Assembly: GCA_015179025.1 (NCBI GenBank)
Contig: WHUX01000224.1
Location: 1-64,000, forward strand
Source: Terfezia claveryi
Lineage: Eukaryota > Ascomycota > Pezizomycetes > Pezizales > Pezizaceae
Direction of reading: 5' to 3'
DNA length: 64,000 nucleotides
Positions 10,239-21,698 of this stretch are shown here, one piece after another; within the stretch, counting starts at the first letter, position 1, and every line of letters starts with the position of its first letter. The position numbers and the translations under genes are program-made. The notes below the pieces were generated by a model. The model was not told where the DNA came from. It did not search any database and saw only the letters and a list, made by a program, of their open reading frames with translations.

Positions 10239-10820
10239 ATGGCAGTATACCACAATCCAGAAGAGTTCCGGGAGCAGTGGAGAGACACTGCTGGGCTACG
10301 ACGGTTCCTTAGTCTATGTGGAACGGAAATGGTAACACACCAGTCTAGACAGTTGGTTATGGACTGATTTGACCCCAACAAGATTATATCCCGAGTGGTA
10401 GCCATGGAGCTTCTAGAGAGGATTTGGATTGATCGGTATGATTTACTGCTCCCCTTGGGTATCCACAGGAGTCCAGAGACGACTTGGGATCCCTTTTACC
10501 TAGATGACTATACTATGTATGATTTGTTGTGGATTACCCTTTTCCACCATTACCTGACTGGCGAGGGAGAGGCATGGGGTTTATGTGAAGATTGTCGATA
10601 CCTATCGGTAAGTTAATTGTTGCGTTAAAACATTGGAGTGCTAACATACCTATTGTAGATACTCTCCCAGACCTACCGGATCCCTGACAGCAGAATCATT
10701 CGGCATCCTGTCTATATACCGGTACAATGGCATCCCCCACCTAGGATAACAGTATTATATTGTGGGCAAGAGGTCTGGCTTCGGCCTTCAAGAAGGTATC
10801 TTACTAATCCTTGCACATAG
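10239..10820 (+). pseudogene. Gene 1, copy I (single stop)
   Basis: Unrecognised protein of about 176 residues in two exons. It starts at the ATG at 10239 (MAVYHNPEEF). The core is conserved in all three copies: FDPNKI, SRVVA, ELLERIW, WDPFYLDDYT, YDLLWITLFHHYL. The 51-nt intron (10608-10658, GTAAGT...GCTAAC...TAG) is phase 0 and present at the same place in copies B and II. Exon 2 contains WHPPPRITVLYCGQEVW. One TGA (about 10366, M-D-*-F-D-P) replaces the CAA of copy II and is the only defect. It ends 19 bases before gene 2, same strand, which suggests co-regulation. Confidence 0.7.
10608..10658 (+). other. Intron of gene 1, copy I
   Basis: GTAAGTTAATTG donor, GCTAACAT branch sequence and CTATTGTAG acceptor. 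Removal joins L-S to I-L-S-Q in frame, matching the copy II exon junction. Confidence 0.75.
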
Positions 10821-10839
10821 ATAGCGCGGCAGGCTAATT

Positions 10840-11112
10840 ATGTCTAGACCTCTCGAGATTTTGCAACTCACAGACAGCCCCGATTGGCCATTGAGATCCA
10901 GCATACTCCAACTAGATTTGACCAATATCCCCGACAATATATCAGAGCCAGATGGATGCTTTGAGCCTAGAAGTGAGCTCTCACCATACAGCTTAGAGGA
11001 CTCAGATGATGTCCACGATGACATTGTGGATCCATTTTGGAATGAATGGATGATCGCGCGCTTGGATTGGAATTGGGTTTGGCGCGCTGTTGATATGCTA
11101 CGACATGATTGA
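10840..11112 (+). CDS. Gene 2, copy I (acidic, W-rich small protein)
   Basis: 90 codons, ATG to TGA, homologous to the 148-codon gene 2 of copy II. Conserved ends are MSR(P/L)(L/R)EI...SPDWPLR...ILQLDLTNIPDNI and a tryptophan-rich tail (DPFWNEWM, LDWNWVW). The acidic serine/aspartate-rich middle of copy II is about 58 residues shorter here. No known domain was recognised. Its place between gene 1 and the transposase is constant. Confidence 0.6.
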   Translation: MSRPLEILQLTDSPDWPLRSSILQLDLTNIPDNISEPDGCFEPRSELSPYSLEDSDDVHDDIVDPFWNEWMIARLDWNWVWRAVDMLRHD

Positions 11113-11185
11113 CAGACGTATTTTATGTATAGATAGGTTTGGGTTATCAAGGAAAGCGCTGCAGGTACCTTGTGAATGTCTCCCA

Positions 11186-11240
11186 TAGAATCCGTGACAA
11201 GCAACATTATCCGTGACAAGCACATATTATCCGTGACATA
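11186..11240 (+). repeat. TCCGTGACA motif cluster
   Basis: Three copies of ATCCGTGACAAGCA-like units upstream of the transposase gene. Copy II has decayed copies at 47990-48012. Confidence 0.6.
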
Positions 11241-12570
11241 CTCCAAATGCTCTCAAAATGTGAATAAATAGGCCTCTCTTCCCTACTGCCCTTCCAAATC
11301 TATTATCCCAACTCCCAGGAACACAATAGCCAGACGAACTTGCACTACTAGCCCTATACTCCAACATGTCTCTATCTCCAAGTGTGCCCGTACGTCAATC
11401 GAGCCCAATGGTTTCCACTCTCACCAGAATATTAGGCGGGACAGCTTTCCAGTGGGAAGCCAACAATCTGCGCCATTTGATGCATGGTGGGAAACGACCG
11501 AGTGGGCAGGCAAGCTCCGCGACAATCTGGCTAAAGATCTAAGAAGTAATAATATTAACCCACCCGATGGGATTCTAAGCTCCGAACAGCAGCGCACTGG
11601 GCCCAATTCAGACAAGGGGCTAAGATTCACAGCGGTGAGCCATTCATATTTTGCTTAGCTTGCAAGGGTACCTTGCAACACCCTAGTGCCTTTAATATGG
11701 GTACGACACATATGAGAACTCATCTCAGCTCGGGCAGGTGCCGCTCTGCTAGTGGGTGAAAGAATCAGGACATTTCAACCCTGTTTGGGAAGGTAATTAT
11801 ATAATTCGTACCTACCTGCAATAATTGGGCATAGGCTCACGTTACAAGTAGACAACACCTGCAGTTGCACAATCCCCCGAATTGCAATTCAGTGATGATC
11901 GCTTCAAACATGAACTCATGAAAACTGTAATTGGTGCAAACTTACCTTTCCGAACCATCGAACATCCGCAGTTCCAGCATCTCCTGAAATTTCTTAGATC
12001 TGGGATTAATATCCCCTGTGCGACAACACTTCGCCAGAGCATACATCACTATACTACTGAAGTTCAACAGAAGCTTCAAAAAGCCTTCCGGAAGATACAT
12101 TCCTCCACCTCGCTACAGACTGTTGGACTTCTCCGAACAAGTTAGCGTTCATGGGCACAACACTCCATTATATAGACCAGGATTGGCAGCTGTGCCAACA
12201 TACGATTGGATTCCAGTACCTAGGTGGGGAAGCTCATAATGCTATGCACTTGGGTAATCAGCTAGGGAATTTAATTCGGGAATATGGCATTTCGAACCGA
12301 GTCTTGGCCATCGTTTCGGACAACGCGAGTGTCAATGCGGCATTGGCTAAGCATTTACAAGCCAATGTATTCGGTGCTAAATGGGACCCCCAGCAATACC
12401 GACTTCCCTGCCTCACACATGTGATTGCACTAGTAAGCAATCAGTTTATGAAAGAACTCAGGTCGAACCCAGATAATGATGATACTGCCTCGTCCACCCC
12501 TGCTATTGAGTCTTCAATCAGAGCACTGCAGATTTATGCTCCAGGTACATTCGCACGATCTGTTTGCAAA

Positions 12571-12692
12571 GTAAGTCATCTTCTGAGCTGCTCAATAAAG
12601 ATGTCACGGAATGGCGGACATGTCACGGAATGGCGGACATGTCACGAAAGGCTAATACGCGTCACGGAATCCTATTACTAACATTTGTCTAG
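12571..12692 (+). repeat. Transposase intron carrying TGTCACGGA repeats
   Basis: A 122-nt intron (GTAAGT...CTAACATTTGTCTAG). It contains TGTCACGGAATGGCGGACA units, two perfect and further partial, so motif arrays occur inside a transcribed gene. The copy II intron (49344-49470) has a partial, decayed set. Confidence 0.7.
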
Positions 12693-13319
12693 GTTTCGAG
12701 AGCTCTGTAAGGCTATAGTAGCCAGCCCACAACGCCTGGCACAATTCAAGGAACTCCAAACTGATTCCCGTACGCCCATGGGGCTCATCCAGGACGTCAA
12801 AACTCGCTGGAACTCAACCTTTGAAATGCTTACTCGAGCATTGAGGCTCCAGTGCTACATTGAGCAATGGATCGCTCTATCTATGACAGAGAGCAAGTAC
12901 TCAGAGTTATGGTTGAGTCAAGAAGAGTGGAACCAAGTTCAGGAGGCTACTATTTTCCTGAAACCTTTATCGGATTACACTCATGCTATCTCTACAGGGC
13001 AGCATACGACCATACAGAATGCGTTCTTTATCTACAATGACATCTTCGACCACATAGAAAAACAGCGGAAACGTATACGCAAACTTCCAGCTAATCCTAC
13101 CTGGGCTCTAGGGTTTCTCTCCGCGACAAAAGCGTGTCAGCAGATCTTCAAGAAGTATTATTCTAGGACCGAAAAACAATCTCTCATCTACAACCTTGCA
13201 ACCATCCTTGATCCGTCTAAGAAATTATCCTTGTATAATGACTGGGGAAATCTCAATGTCCAAGATCCAAGTGGTACATAGCAGAACGGGGACTATATTT
13301 CATACATGGAGTATTACAA

Positions 13320-13462
13320 GTACGTATGAATTCCATCAGCACATGACTATTTTGGCCCATGTGTTTTCCGTGACACCATTTTCCATGACACCATTTTCCG
13401 TGACAGGAGACCATCCGTGATATACAGAAAAACATAATTCTTACCAAATTCGCTTCTTAGAG
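13320..13462 (+). repeat. Transposase intron carrying TCCGTGACA repeats
   Basis: A 143-nt intron (GTACGTATG...TTAGAG). It has about four TTTTCCGTGACACCA-like units in the opposite orientation to the motif in the preceding intron. The copy II equivalent (50097-50218) retains two units. Confidence 0.65.
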
Positions 13463-14350
13463 TTCAGTTGAAGATTATTTTGAACATAATTACGCCAAGT
13501 ACGCACCGGAAGCCCAGGTTCATAACATACAAGTGGATGATGGAGAACAATCCTATATAATGCGTCGACTACAAGAGCGTACCACAAGCCAATCGGAGGA
13601 TGTGCCAGAAATCAAGAGATACCTAGCGAATCCGGTAACAACACTGAATGAGAAATGCCCTCTATCCTGGTGGAAGGTGCATGCTAATGAATATCCCATG
13701 CTGGCACGAATGGCAAGGGACATATTGAGCATTCCACTCACATCTGTCCCAGTAGAGTGAATATTCAGCAGTGCTCGAGATATTTTGCCGTACCGACGCA
13801 ACAGAATGGGTCACCAGATGATAACTGCGCTGATGTTGACCAAATCGTGGGATGCTGTACACGCGAAATACGGAACCCCAGAGGCACAAATTAGACCAGC
13901 ACATGTAGAAGAAGGCATAGCTGATTTGGATGAAGGTGAGGTAATGCTGGAGAAACAAGCCCTCAGCTATGATGCAGACTTCCTCCGCCGCATGGTAGCA
14001 CAGTCCCTAGATACCGTTCAGGGACAGACGGACACGGATTCAGATACAGATTGTGACACGGAAGTAGCTGGGAGCCGGATAATGGACGAGTACCTCCTAA
14101 ATGACCTGGCAGATTTAGCGTCCGAGAATGCCAGCCCATCGCATAGTTTCATGGAAGATTCTACCTCAGGCATGTCCAACTCGTTCCATCGAAGTCTATT
14201 GTGCGGGCAAGCAGCAACACCATCTCCTTCAACTCCGCATCGAAGGCCCGGAAGCGCCGTTTATCACAGTCCGTGAGTCTGACGCCGTCGATGGCAAGCA
14301 GGTTTCAGAAGAAACTGCGACCTACGCAGCATAGGAACTACAAAGTATGA

Positions 14351-15060
14351 GTGGGTAGGGGTGTTGATGGCATGTGGGGTATACTGGTAGGTAAGTATTA
14401 GTGCAGGTTCTAGGGAAAATTTCTTTTCTATGTTGGGAGTACTTTCTTCATTTAGGTTTGCTATTTTAGTTGTTATATGGGACAGCTGGAGTTTTGAGGA
14501 TTTCATGGGCAACATTTCTTTATCTATTTCTGTTGGGAGTTACTTTTTGATTCAGTTTGCTTTCTTTTTGATGGTATGTGGGAGGGCCGGTTTTGTGTGA
14601 GAGGGCGGTATAAGCGGGATCGGAGAATTACTTTACCTCGATCTTGGGATATTGAGATTTGTTTAGACATGAGTATTGGGAATTTGTCGGTTAGTTTAGG
14701 TTTCTATGTTTGCAGAATTAAAGCGATTCGTTTTATGAGAATCAGAGTGTGCAGAAATTGATGAGGTATCAATGAATGTAATTCACATTAGCACGCAAGG
14801 CAGGGTAAGATTATACAGGAGAATGACGGGGGAATGGACGGAAGGTTAGCCACTAGTAGAACGCAGTTGAGAAAAGGCGGTAAGGATTGAGCGGGAAGGA
14901 AAAGTTCAAGTCCGTGACAGGAGGAGGAATCCGTGACAGGCGGGCAATCCGTGACAGGAGGACGGATCCGTGACAGGAGGACGGATCCGTGACAGGAGGA
15001 CGGATCCATGACAGGAGGAGCGATCCGTGACAGATAATGGAGAAAACACGAAACCAAGAC
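14351..15060. other. 3' spacer of copy I
   Basis: No gene was seen. The first 250 bases are T-rich with two copies of a GTTGGGAGTACTTT-like segment, homologous to 51750-52050. The end holds the motif array at 14907-15035. Confidence 0.5.
14907..15035 (+). repeat. TCCGTGACAGGAGG motif array
   Basis: Seven TCCGTGACAGGAGGACGGA-type units of 18-20 bases, the cleanest array in the window. It lies at the right end of copy I. Confidence 0.8.
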
Positions 15061-15232
15061 CGAGGTGAAACATGGGTGACTAATTCTTGGCGAGGACTCG
15101 GTCAATCACAGAGTAGTCGCCGAGTTGGCGGCGAGTTGGCTTCGGAAGAATGGGCGTTGGTGTGAGTCGGTACCGAGTAGGAAAAATAGTAGTAGAACTC
15201 GCCTCGACTCGAGCCGATGCGCACACTAAGTA
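15061..15232 (+). repeat. GAGTCGG-rich dispersed repeat, copy 1
   Basis: About 170 bases rich in GAGTCGG/CCGAGT, starting AATTCTTGGCGAGGACTCGG and ending GCGCACACTA. Related copies are at 52587-52735 (same strand) and 22985-23180 (opposite strand), each beside TCCGTGACA arrays. It could be a terminal part of the hAT element or a separate small element; no terminal inverted repeat was seen. Confidence 0.55.
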
Positions 15233-18200
15233 TACTCCTTATGGTGAACAGGAGAAGAGAAGAGAAGAAGCTGCAAGGACAGGGTCCTGTTATCATTGTG
15301 GTAAAACAGGTCACACTTCCAGGGATTGCCCAAATAGGAAGGTGTCTTCAGCTTATCAATATATGAGGTCTAGACCAGGAGTCAGAAGATTCCCACCTTA
15401 TCAGCCATTCAGGCCTAAGCCAACTTGGCCCCCACAGAAAGTAAAAACAGCTTATCAGGAAATTGATGTGAAACAATAAGAGTCAGCTGCACTCCAGGTT
15501 ATGAGAAACCCTAATGACTTAAGGAAGTTCTTAGTGCCAAAAAGCCATAGAACTTCTAATGCAGCTGAAATTAAAATTAATGGACATATTGCTTATGTAC
15601 TATTTGACCCATGTACATTAGGTGGAGACCTGATATCAGCAAATTATTGTCAGCTGTTTAATATACCCTTGAAAGAGATTAGTAAGAAACCTCTAGAAAC
15701 AGTAATTAAAGGCAGCAGATCTCAAATGACAAATACAGCAACAGTCACAGTAAATCTACAAGGATACCAAGAAACTAGGACATTCTATATAGCCAACCTA
15801 AAGGACTGGGATGTTATATTTGGTAAACCTGCACTGAGGGATTATAAAGCAATTATGAATGTTAAAGATAATGCAATTACTATATAACCTACAGGTAGGA
15901 CAAGGATTGATATTAATATGCTCAAAACCAAGGATGCACTTAGAAGAGTCACAACTGTAGCAATGAATATAGGAAGAACAGAACATGACTGGGATGATAA
16001 TGAAGACCTACATGCCATATTAACTGAAGTTGGAGGTAGATTGCTATACCACCCAAAGCCAACTCCAGCAATTCCATAGATACAGCATGATCTGGTGGAT
16101 GACCTAGAAGAAGACCAGGAATGGTCATAAGAGTGGTTTGACTTATCAGATTGGTCAGAGCTAGAAGATGATGGAAGCTCTCCAGTTATTACAAATGCAG
16201 TTAATCTGGAAGAAGTGGAGTTTAATATATTTGAAGAATTCCCTGAATTATTCCCAGAAGAAAAGCCAACTACATTACCACCAATCAGAGAACCTTATGA
16301 CATCATATAACATAAGATTATAGTTCCTGATGGTGCAACTTGGGAACCTGCATACTATACAAATTATACAAGGTTCTTGGATCAAGTGACTGAGAAAATG
16401 AGGACAGAGCAGGAATCTGGAAGGATAGTGCCATCTAGCTCACTGAACAGTATCCTCATGTTTACACAGCCTAAAAGGGATTTAGACAAGAATGGCAAGC
16501 AACAGGCCAGATTCTTGCTACACTGTGTGCCCAGAAATAAGCTAGTGCAAAAGGATAAAACACCTATACCAAATATCAAAGCAATATTGGACTGAATAGC
16601 TAGCAAGGAATATATTTCAGCAGCTGATCTGGCAGATGAATATCACAATATTAGGCATGCATATAAATCAGTAAAACATAGCACCTTTACAAATCATCTA
16701 GGGAAATTTAACTCATTGGTTATGCAGCAAGGTAACTGTAATGCACCTGCAACCATGATGAGGGCTATGAATTGGTTACTAAGGGATTATATTGGAAAAA
16801 CAGTCATAGTTTATTTAGATGACATTCTGATTGGAATAGACACCCTGGAAGAATATAAGGAAGTGTTGAGAGGGATCTACAGGATATTGGCTAGGGAAAA
16901 GTTTTTCTTCAACAAAAAGAAATGCCAAATCCTTGCTCTAAGGCTAAAAGTACTAGGATTCATTGTTACCAAACAAGGGTTAGAAATGGATCCAGAAAAA
17001 ATCAACTCAATAGCTAATTACCCTATCTCTGATTCAAAAAAGAAATTATAGAAATTCCTAGGGATGGTTAATTACTTGAGAAGATTTTGTCCAGAATTGG
17101 GAGCTGTAGCCAAACCACTATCAGAATTATAAGGGTCAACAAAGAAGCACATGTGGACTCCTCTGCATAATGAGTCATTCAAGAAAATTAAGGAGTTAAT
17201 AATGAGCAATAAAGTGCTAAAACCAATTAATTATGACTCAGGCTTTCCAATCTATTTAATTACTGATGCCAGTAATACAGGGATCTCAGGATGGATTGGC
17301 CAAATGGAGAATGGTGTTATCAGGCCAGCAGAATTTCACTCTAGGAAATTAAATGATGGACAAATGAATTACACAACAACTGATAAGGAATTATTAGCAA
17401 TTGTTGACTCACTAAGGTATTTCAGGCCTGAACTACAGGGTCACAAAGTGATTATCCAAACAGATCACAAACCCTTAGTCACATTTATAGATAGTATCCC
17501 TGAAAGTCAGATGAAGAGAAGGTGGCAAGAGACTATGAGTCAGTTTGACCTAACCCTAGAGTACATTCAGGGCAAGGACAACCACATAGCAGATGTACTG
17601 TCCAAAGGAGTATATAGTCCCTCTGGAATCCCCTCTACTAGACAGTCTTCTCACCACACAGCTTCTTTACTACAACATCTAGTAGTAAGCAACCACCTCT
17701 CTGTCCTAATACAAACTTTCAGGAAAACTCCTCCCCCACATTCTCCACCAGCCACCATGCCTTCCCTACAACAGCTCAGGATCAGAGGAGCCACTGAGAG
17801 ACCAGTGTCACCACCAATCCTTGGGAGACAATCTCCCAACACCATCCAAAGGAGAAGGAGACTCCCTCCTCTCCAAATCACCACTACTAACCTCCCACCA
17901 AGACAGGTGCAGGAGGTTGATGGCACCAGGCCTATCTGGCATGACAGAGAAGGCCTAAATACAGTCTTTGAGGCTAAAGGTATAAAGCCACAGTTGAGGA
18001 TGACCCTGAACCTAATGAATCTAATATACTACAAAGAAATTTCAGGCTCAGACAGCTCCAGCAGGAGCCAGCAGCAGTCCAAACTGCTGCCACCACTACC
18101 AGGGCCCAGGCCCAACAGCAACAACAAGAGGATGAAGAGAGAGGAAGGTCAGTTACAAGAAAACCCAAGTTTGAAGTGGTAATTAATAAAAGACCTAGTA

Positions 18201-20595
18201 CATCCTCTCCCTCCACTCTTGCTGTCTCTGAGGCAGAGGACCCACAGGAATGGACCCTTGTAGATCAATCTTCTGACTCAGATGAACCTGAGGAATGGAA
18301 AAGAGCCAGGGAACCCATGACTACAGAACAGATAGAACAGTCCTTGAGAAGGGCTGATAGGGGTTCTGTGGTTGTGGGAAACCTTCAGGAGTGGAACCCC
18401 ACTCTTGAAGGTACCTTGAAAAGAAGGGCAGCCTCACCTAAGTACAAGGATGAGGCAGACAATAAGAAGGTGCACTTCCAGTCTCCTTCTCCTCCAGGAG
18501 CCTCACCTGCATCCTCTGTTAGCACTCTTCCTGACATTTTCCCTGAGGATCCAATCATTCCATCCTCCTCTAATAGAACTCATGCTAAAGAGTTTTGTTC
18601 CCAATGTGGTAAAGTGGGCCACAAAACTTCCCAATGCAATAACAAAGATCCTGGTATTAATCTTTGTGACAAATGTTGGGCAATGGGATACTTTAAGGAG
18701 GATTGCCCCAAAGGTGCTAAATTTCCTCCTCCTAAATGCACCAATTGTATAGAAACAACCCACCTCAGCAACAAATGCCCCCTTGACAACAAACTCTATC
18801 CACTGCAATACCCATTACCAGCAGAAACCATCAGGAAATGCATCATATATAACCAAGATGGTTACTGGTCCCACCTATGCCCAAATCTTCCAAAAGTCAC
18901 CACTCTAGGAGGAAAATTGATACCAAGATGCAAGTATTGTCTTGGCTACTATAACCTGAACAAAAACTTTGTCAGCTCCTGTGACACTAGAAAAAACAAC
19001 TTGAAGGCCCTCAATAAGCCCTTCCACAATAGTGACTACCTAAAAAAGACACTAGGAGTTCAGGATGAAGATGAAAAGAGCATGGAACCAGATTTGGTAA
19101 TTGCTGAGTGGATAAGAGATCATGAGTTGGAATGGCATTATGGAGAAGAGCTGGAAAAAGATACAGTATTTGGACCACTGTACTTAAGAGTTAAGAAAGG
19201 AGAACAAGTACCTACAGTAAAGGTACAAGATGGGTTTATGTACCTGCTAAAGAATTTTGCTTGGAAGATGGTTATTCCTAAAGGACTACAAGTTAAAGGT
19301 AACCCTGCCTCTGAAGCCCTTATCCAACAAGCACATGTCACCACTGGATATGGAGGCCTTGTAAAAACAGCAAAAGAGCTTACCAATAAGTACATCTTTC
19401 AGGATTTTTATAAATAGGTTGAACAATTTGTGAGGAGTTATGAAACCTGCCAAATCACCAAAGGATCTACACAGAGACCTCCTGGATTTCTTACTCCTCT
19501 GAATATACCTACTAGGCCATGGGGTAGTATGGCTATGGATTTTCTTAGTATGGAACCTATTATGATTTCATGTACTGAATTTACCCTTGGTTACAGAACT
19601 CCTAAAGATGATAAGCCTCATATGTTATTATTTCATAAGTTATTAGTCATGACTGACAGGCATTCTGATTTTACATTTTTACTACCTGTTGCAGACAATG
19701 TTGACACATTAGGGGTTATTAATATCTTTGAAAGATTCATTAAGCCTAATGTGGGATTTCCTTATGAAATTGTTTCTGACCAAGACCTCTTGTTCATGTC
19801 TACTATATTTCAAGATTGGATGCAGAAAAATGGAATTATACATAAAGCATCTTCCACATATCACCCCCAGACTGATGGGACAAGTGAAAGAAAGAATAGG
19901 ACAATTATTCCTATGTTTGCAGCTAAGAAGCTGGAGCAGGGAATGAATTGGGTACAAGCTACACCTTCTGTTCAAACAGAGGTGAATGCAAGAGTTAGTA
20001 CTACAAGAGGACTTTCCCCCTTTGTTACCAAGCTAGGATACCAGCCTAATTTGTTACCACTTATCCTGCCTCACCCAATTCCTACCTATTCAAACCCTAC
20101 AACCAGATTTTACCAGGTTGCTGAAAACCTTACTAAAGCAAAAAAGGACCAAATTCAGCAAGCCAACAAACACAGAAGAGCTTCCCCTGATTACCAGTCA
20201 ATGATCAGGTGATGCTATCAACAAAGAACCTCCCAGCAAGGTACCACTCCTCCAAACTATCCCCTAAATGGATAGGCCCCTTCACTATTACAAAATATTC
20301 ACCATGGAGTCAAAATGCTAAACTTGACTTCACTGACTTTCCTGACCTCAATAATATCAACAATTCCTTCCACACCTCACTTCTTAAACCCTTCTTCCCT
20401 AATCCAATACAACTGTTCCCCTCTAGAACTCTGGAACAACCAGGACCAGTTAAGGAAGACAGGTATGAGGTAGAAAGAGTTTTGGAATTTAGGTCACAAC
20501 CTAGAATAGGGAAGCTGCAGTATAAGGTGAAATGGAAGGGATGGCCTCATAAGTTTAATGAGTGGTATATGCTGATGGTGTTGATGAGTCATTGA
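15233..20595 (+). pseudogene. Gypsy Gag(end)-Pol with linker zinc knuckles
   Basis: In order: a zinc knuckle CYHCGKTGHTSRDC (about 15285), a protease-like region (AEIKINGHIAYVLFD, about 15560-15890), reverse transcriptase (about 16400-17050; YLDD at about 16813), RNase H (TDASN...DKELLAIVDSL, 17260-17620), a proline-rich linker, then a cysteine-rich block at 18595-18975. The integrase follows (zinc-binding region near 19330-19460, D-D-E core 19520-19900 with VSDQD and YHPQTDG), then a chromodomain-like end (YEVERVLEF...LQYKVKWKGW, 20465-20545). Stops interrupt frame 1 at 15477, 15885, 16078, 16129, 16309, 16593, 17049 and about 17130. Shifts occur near 17975 and 20198. The block of knuckles between RNase H and integrase is unusual. 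Confidence 0.85.
18595..18975 (+). other. Array of CCHC-like zinc knuckles between RNase H and integrase
   Basis: Two perfect C-x2-C-x4-H-x4-C knuckles (CSQCGKVGHKTSQC and CTNCIETTHLSNKC). Three degenerate ones (CDKCWAMGYFKEDC with H to Y; CIIYNQDGYWSHLC; CKYC...SSC) lie alongside. They sit downstream of RNase H, separate from the Gag-type knuckle at 15285. Confidence 0.75.
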
Positions 20596-21049
20596 AAAAA
20601 CAATTCTAGTTGACTGGTAGTAAGCAAGCAACTTACAAAAAGAGAAAGGTTGGTGAGAATAAGCTTGGCAAGAATAAGACAAGGAAAGAAACCTTGCAAA
20701 TGATTGATATGAAAGAAAGAAAGTCCTTGCTACCCCTGTTTTATCTAATGCAGTCAAGATTGACAAAGGCAAAGGAAAAGAGGTGGACTTACCCCAATTA
20801 ATGCTTAGACATTTCTTTGAAGAAAGACAACTATAAAGGGTAATTAGTCAGTATTTTACTAACATTCCTGTTGTTAAGGATTTCAAGGAGGGGTATAACA
20901 ATATCAGGTATGATACAGGAGCAGAAGGTAGTAGTACCTATATGGATAGGAACAATAGATATTATGGGTTGAATGTTAACTACTAATGTACATAACCCAT
21001 CTCCCCTGTTTATTTCCTAGGATAGAGTTTTTATCTAAACAGGGAGACA

Positions 21050-21698
21050 TGTAAGGAAGTGGCTTACTCATACCCTATGACTAACCCTCTTCCTCACAAA
21101 TGTATTTCTTATGTATTTTCTTACTCAGCAAGCATCTCAAAACACACAACATTCTGTGTACTGTCTGCCTTGCTAATATTTCATATGTTATCACATGCTC
21201 TCACATGTTATCACATGCTTTCACATGTTATTCACATGCTTTCACATGTATAAGTCTAGGAAAAACTTAACCTATTTTGTACTAGATAGTACATGGAAGT
21301 ACTATCTAGAACTTTCTATTTGTGTTGATTTCAAATCATGTAAAGGTCAGATGATGGTGCACTGCCTCAGCACTGCCCCAGCACTGCCCCACTCAGAACA
21401 TATATAGTCCCCTGAATTTCCCTTCAGTTGGACAGATAGTTAGAACTCAGAACATAGTTAGAGTACAATCAATATAGAAGTTCCACTGGTTAATCTTCTA
21501 AGTGCATTTGGCACTCCTATACTACTTTACCTATTACAGTAATCTTATGCTACTAGTAATAACTTTTATAGTGAGAATAAACAATACACTATTAGTAATC
21601 TACTTTGTAGTATATATTACTAGCCTGAGATTATCTGATTAGATTAGATCCTTATCTAATCTAATCTAATTGTCTAGTTCCCCTAACAACACTTTACA
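21050..21698 (+). repeat. Gypsy 3' LTR (A-rich element)
   Basis: Begins TGTAAGGAAG after the purine tract CAGGGAGACA and ends CACTTTACA. It contains tandem CACATG(C/T)TATCACATG(C/T) units at 21185-21250. No partner LTR is in the window, so the ends are inferred from the TGTAA...TTACA termini. Confidence 0.7.

Larger units (their letters stand above)
11366..14350 (+). pseudogene. BED-finger hAT transposase, copy I (broken)
   Basis: A superfamily hAT transposase with four exons. A BED zinc finger (about 11575-11745; FCLACKGTL...H...TTHMRTHL) should bind element DNA. The catalytic region follows: the DxWTS region near 12118, MGTTLHYIDQDWQL, then DNASVNAALAKH with the second Asp (about 12320), and a CLTH motif. 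Next come TRWNSTFEML, and the hAT dimerisation domain (WWKVHANEYPMLARMARDIL...SVPVE). The basic C-terminus (KARKRR) ends at the TGA at 14348-14350. Introns are 11793-11851, 12571-12692 and 13320-13462. Defects are 1-nt shifts near 11455, 11570, 12090, 12693 and 14240, and stops at 11757, 13279 and 13758 (R to TGA in VERIF). Inactive as it stands; it defines the element's superfamily. Confidence 0.85.
1..15232 (+). mobile_element. Multi-gene BED/hAT element, copy I
   Basis: This copy holds, in order, the start of an H3-like gene (-), gene K (-), gene T (-), gene 0, gene 1, gene 2 and a hAT transposase (+), followed by a terminal repeat block. The same order and orientation are seen in copy II, and the T-K-H3 part again, inverted, in copy III. 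Subtracting the copia insertion and adding the unseen rest of the H3-like gene gives about 11 kb. The left end lies outside the window; the right end is cut by a truncated gypsy element at about 15233. No terminal inverted repeat or target duplication was identified, so the outer limits are inferred from homology between copies. Confidence 0.7.
15233..21698 (+). mobile_element. Ty3/gypsy element, 5'-truncated, decayed
   Basis: There is no 5' LTR or Gag N-terminus; the element begins abruptly just upstream of a Gag-type zinc knuckle and ends with a 649-base 3' LTR (21050-21698). Codon and base use is A-rich compared with the other gypsy elements. Many in-frame stops but few shifts suggest transition-type decay. 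The right edge cuts into gene 1 copy B. Confidence 0.85.

Noticed and set aside
14907..15035. CRISPR-like regular repeats
   Set aside because: The context is fungal, spacers are as repetitive as repeats, and there are no cas genes; it is a tandem motif array.
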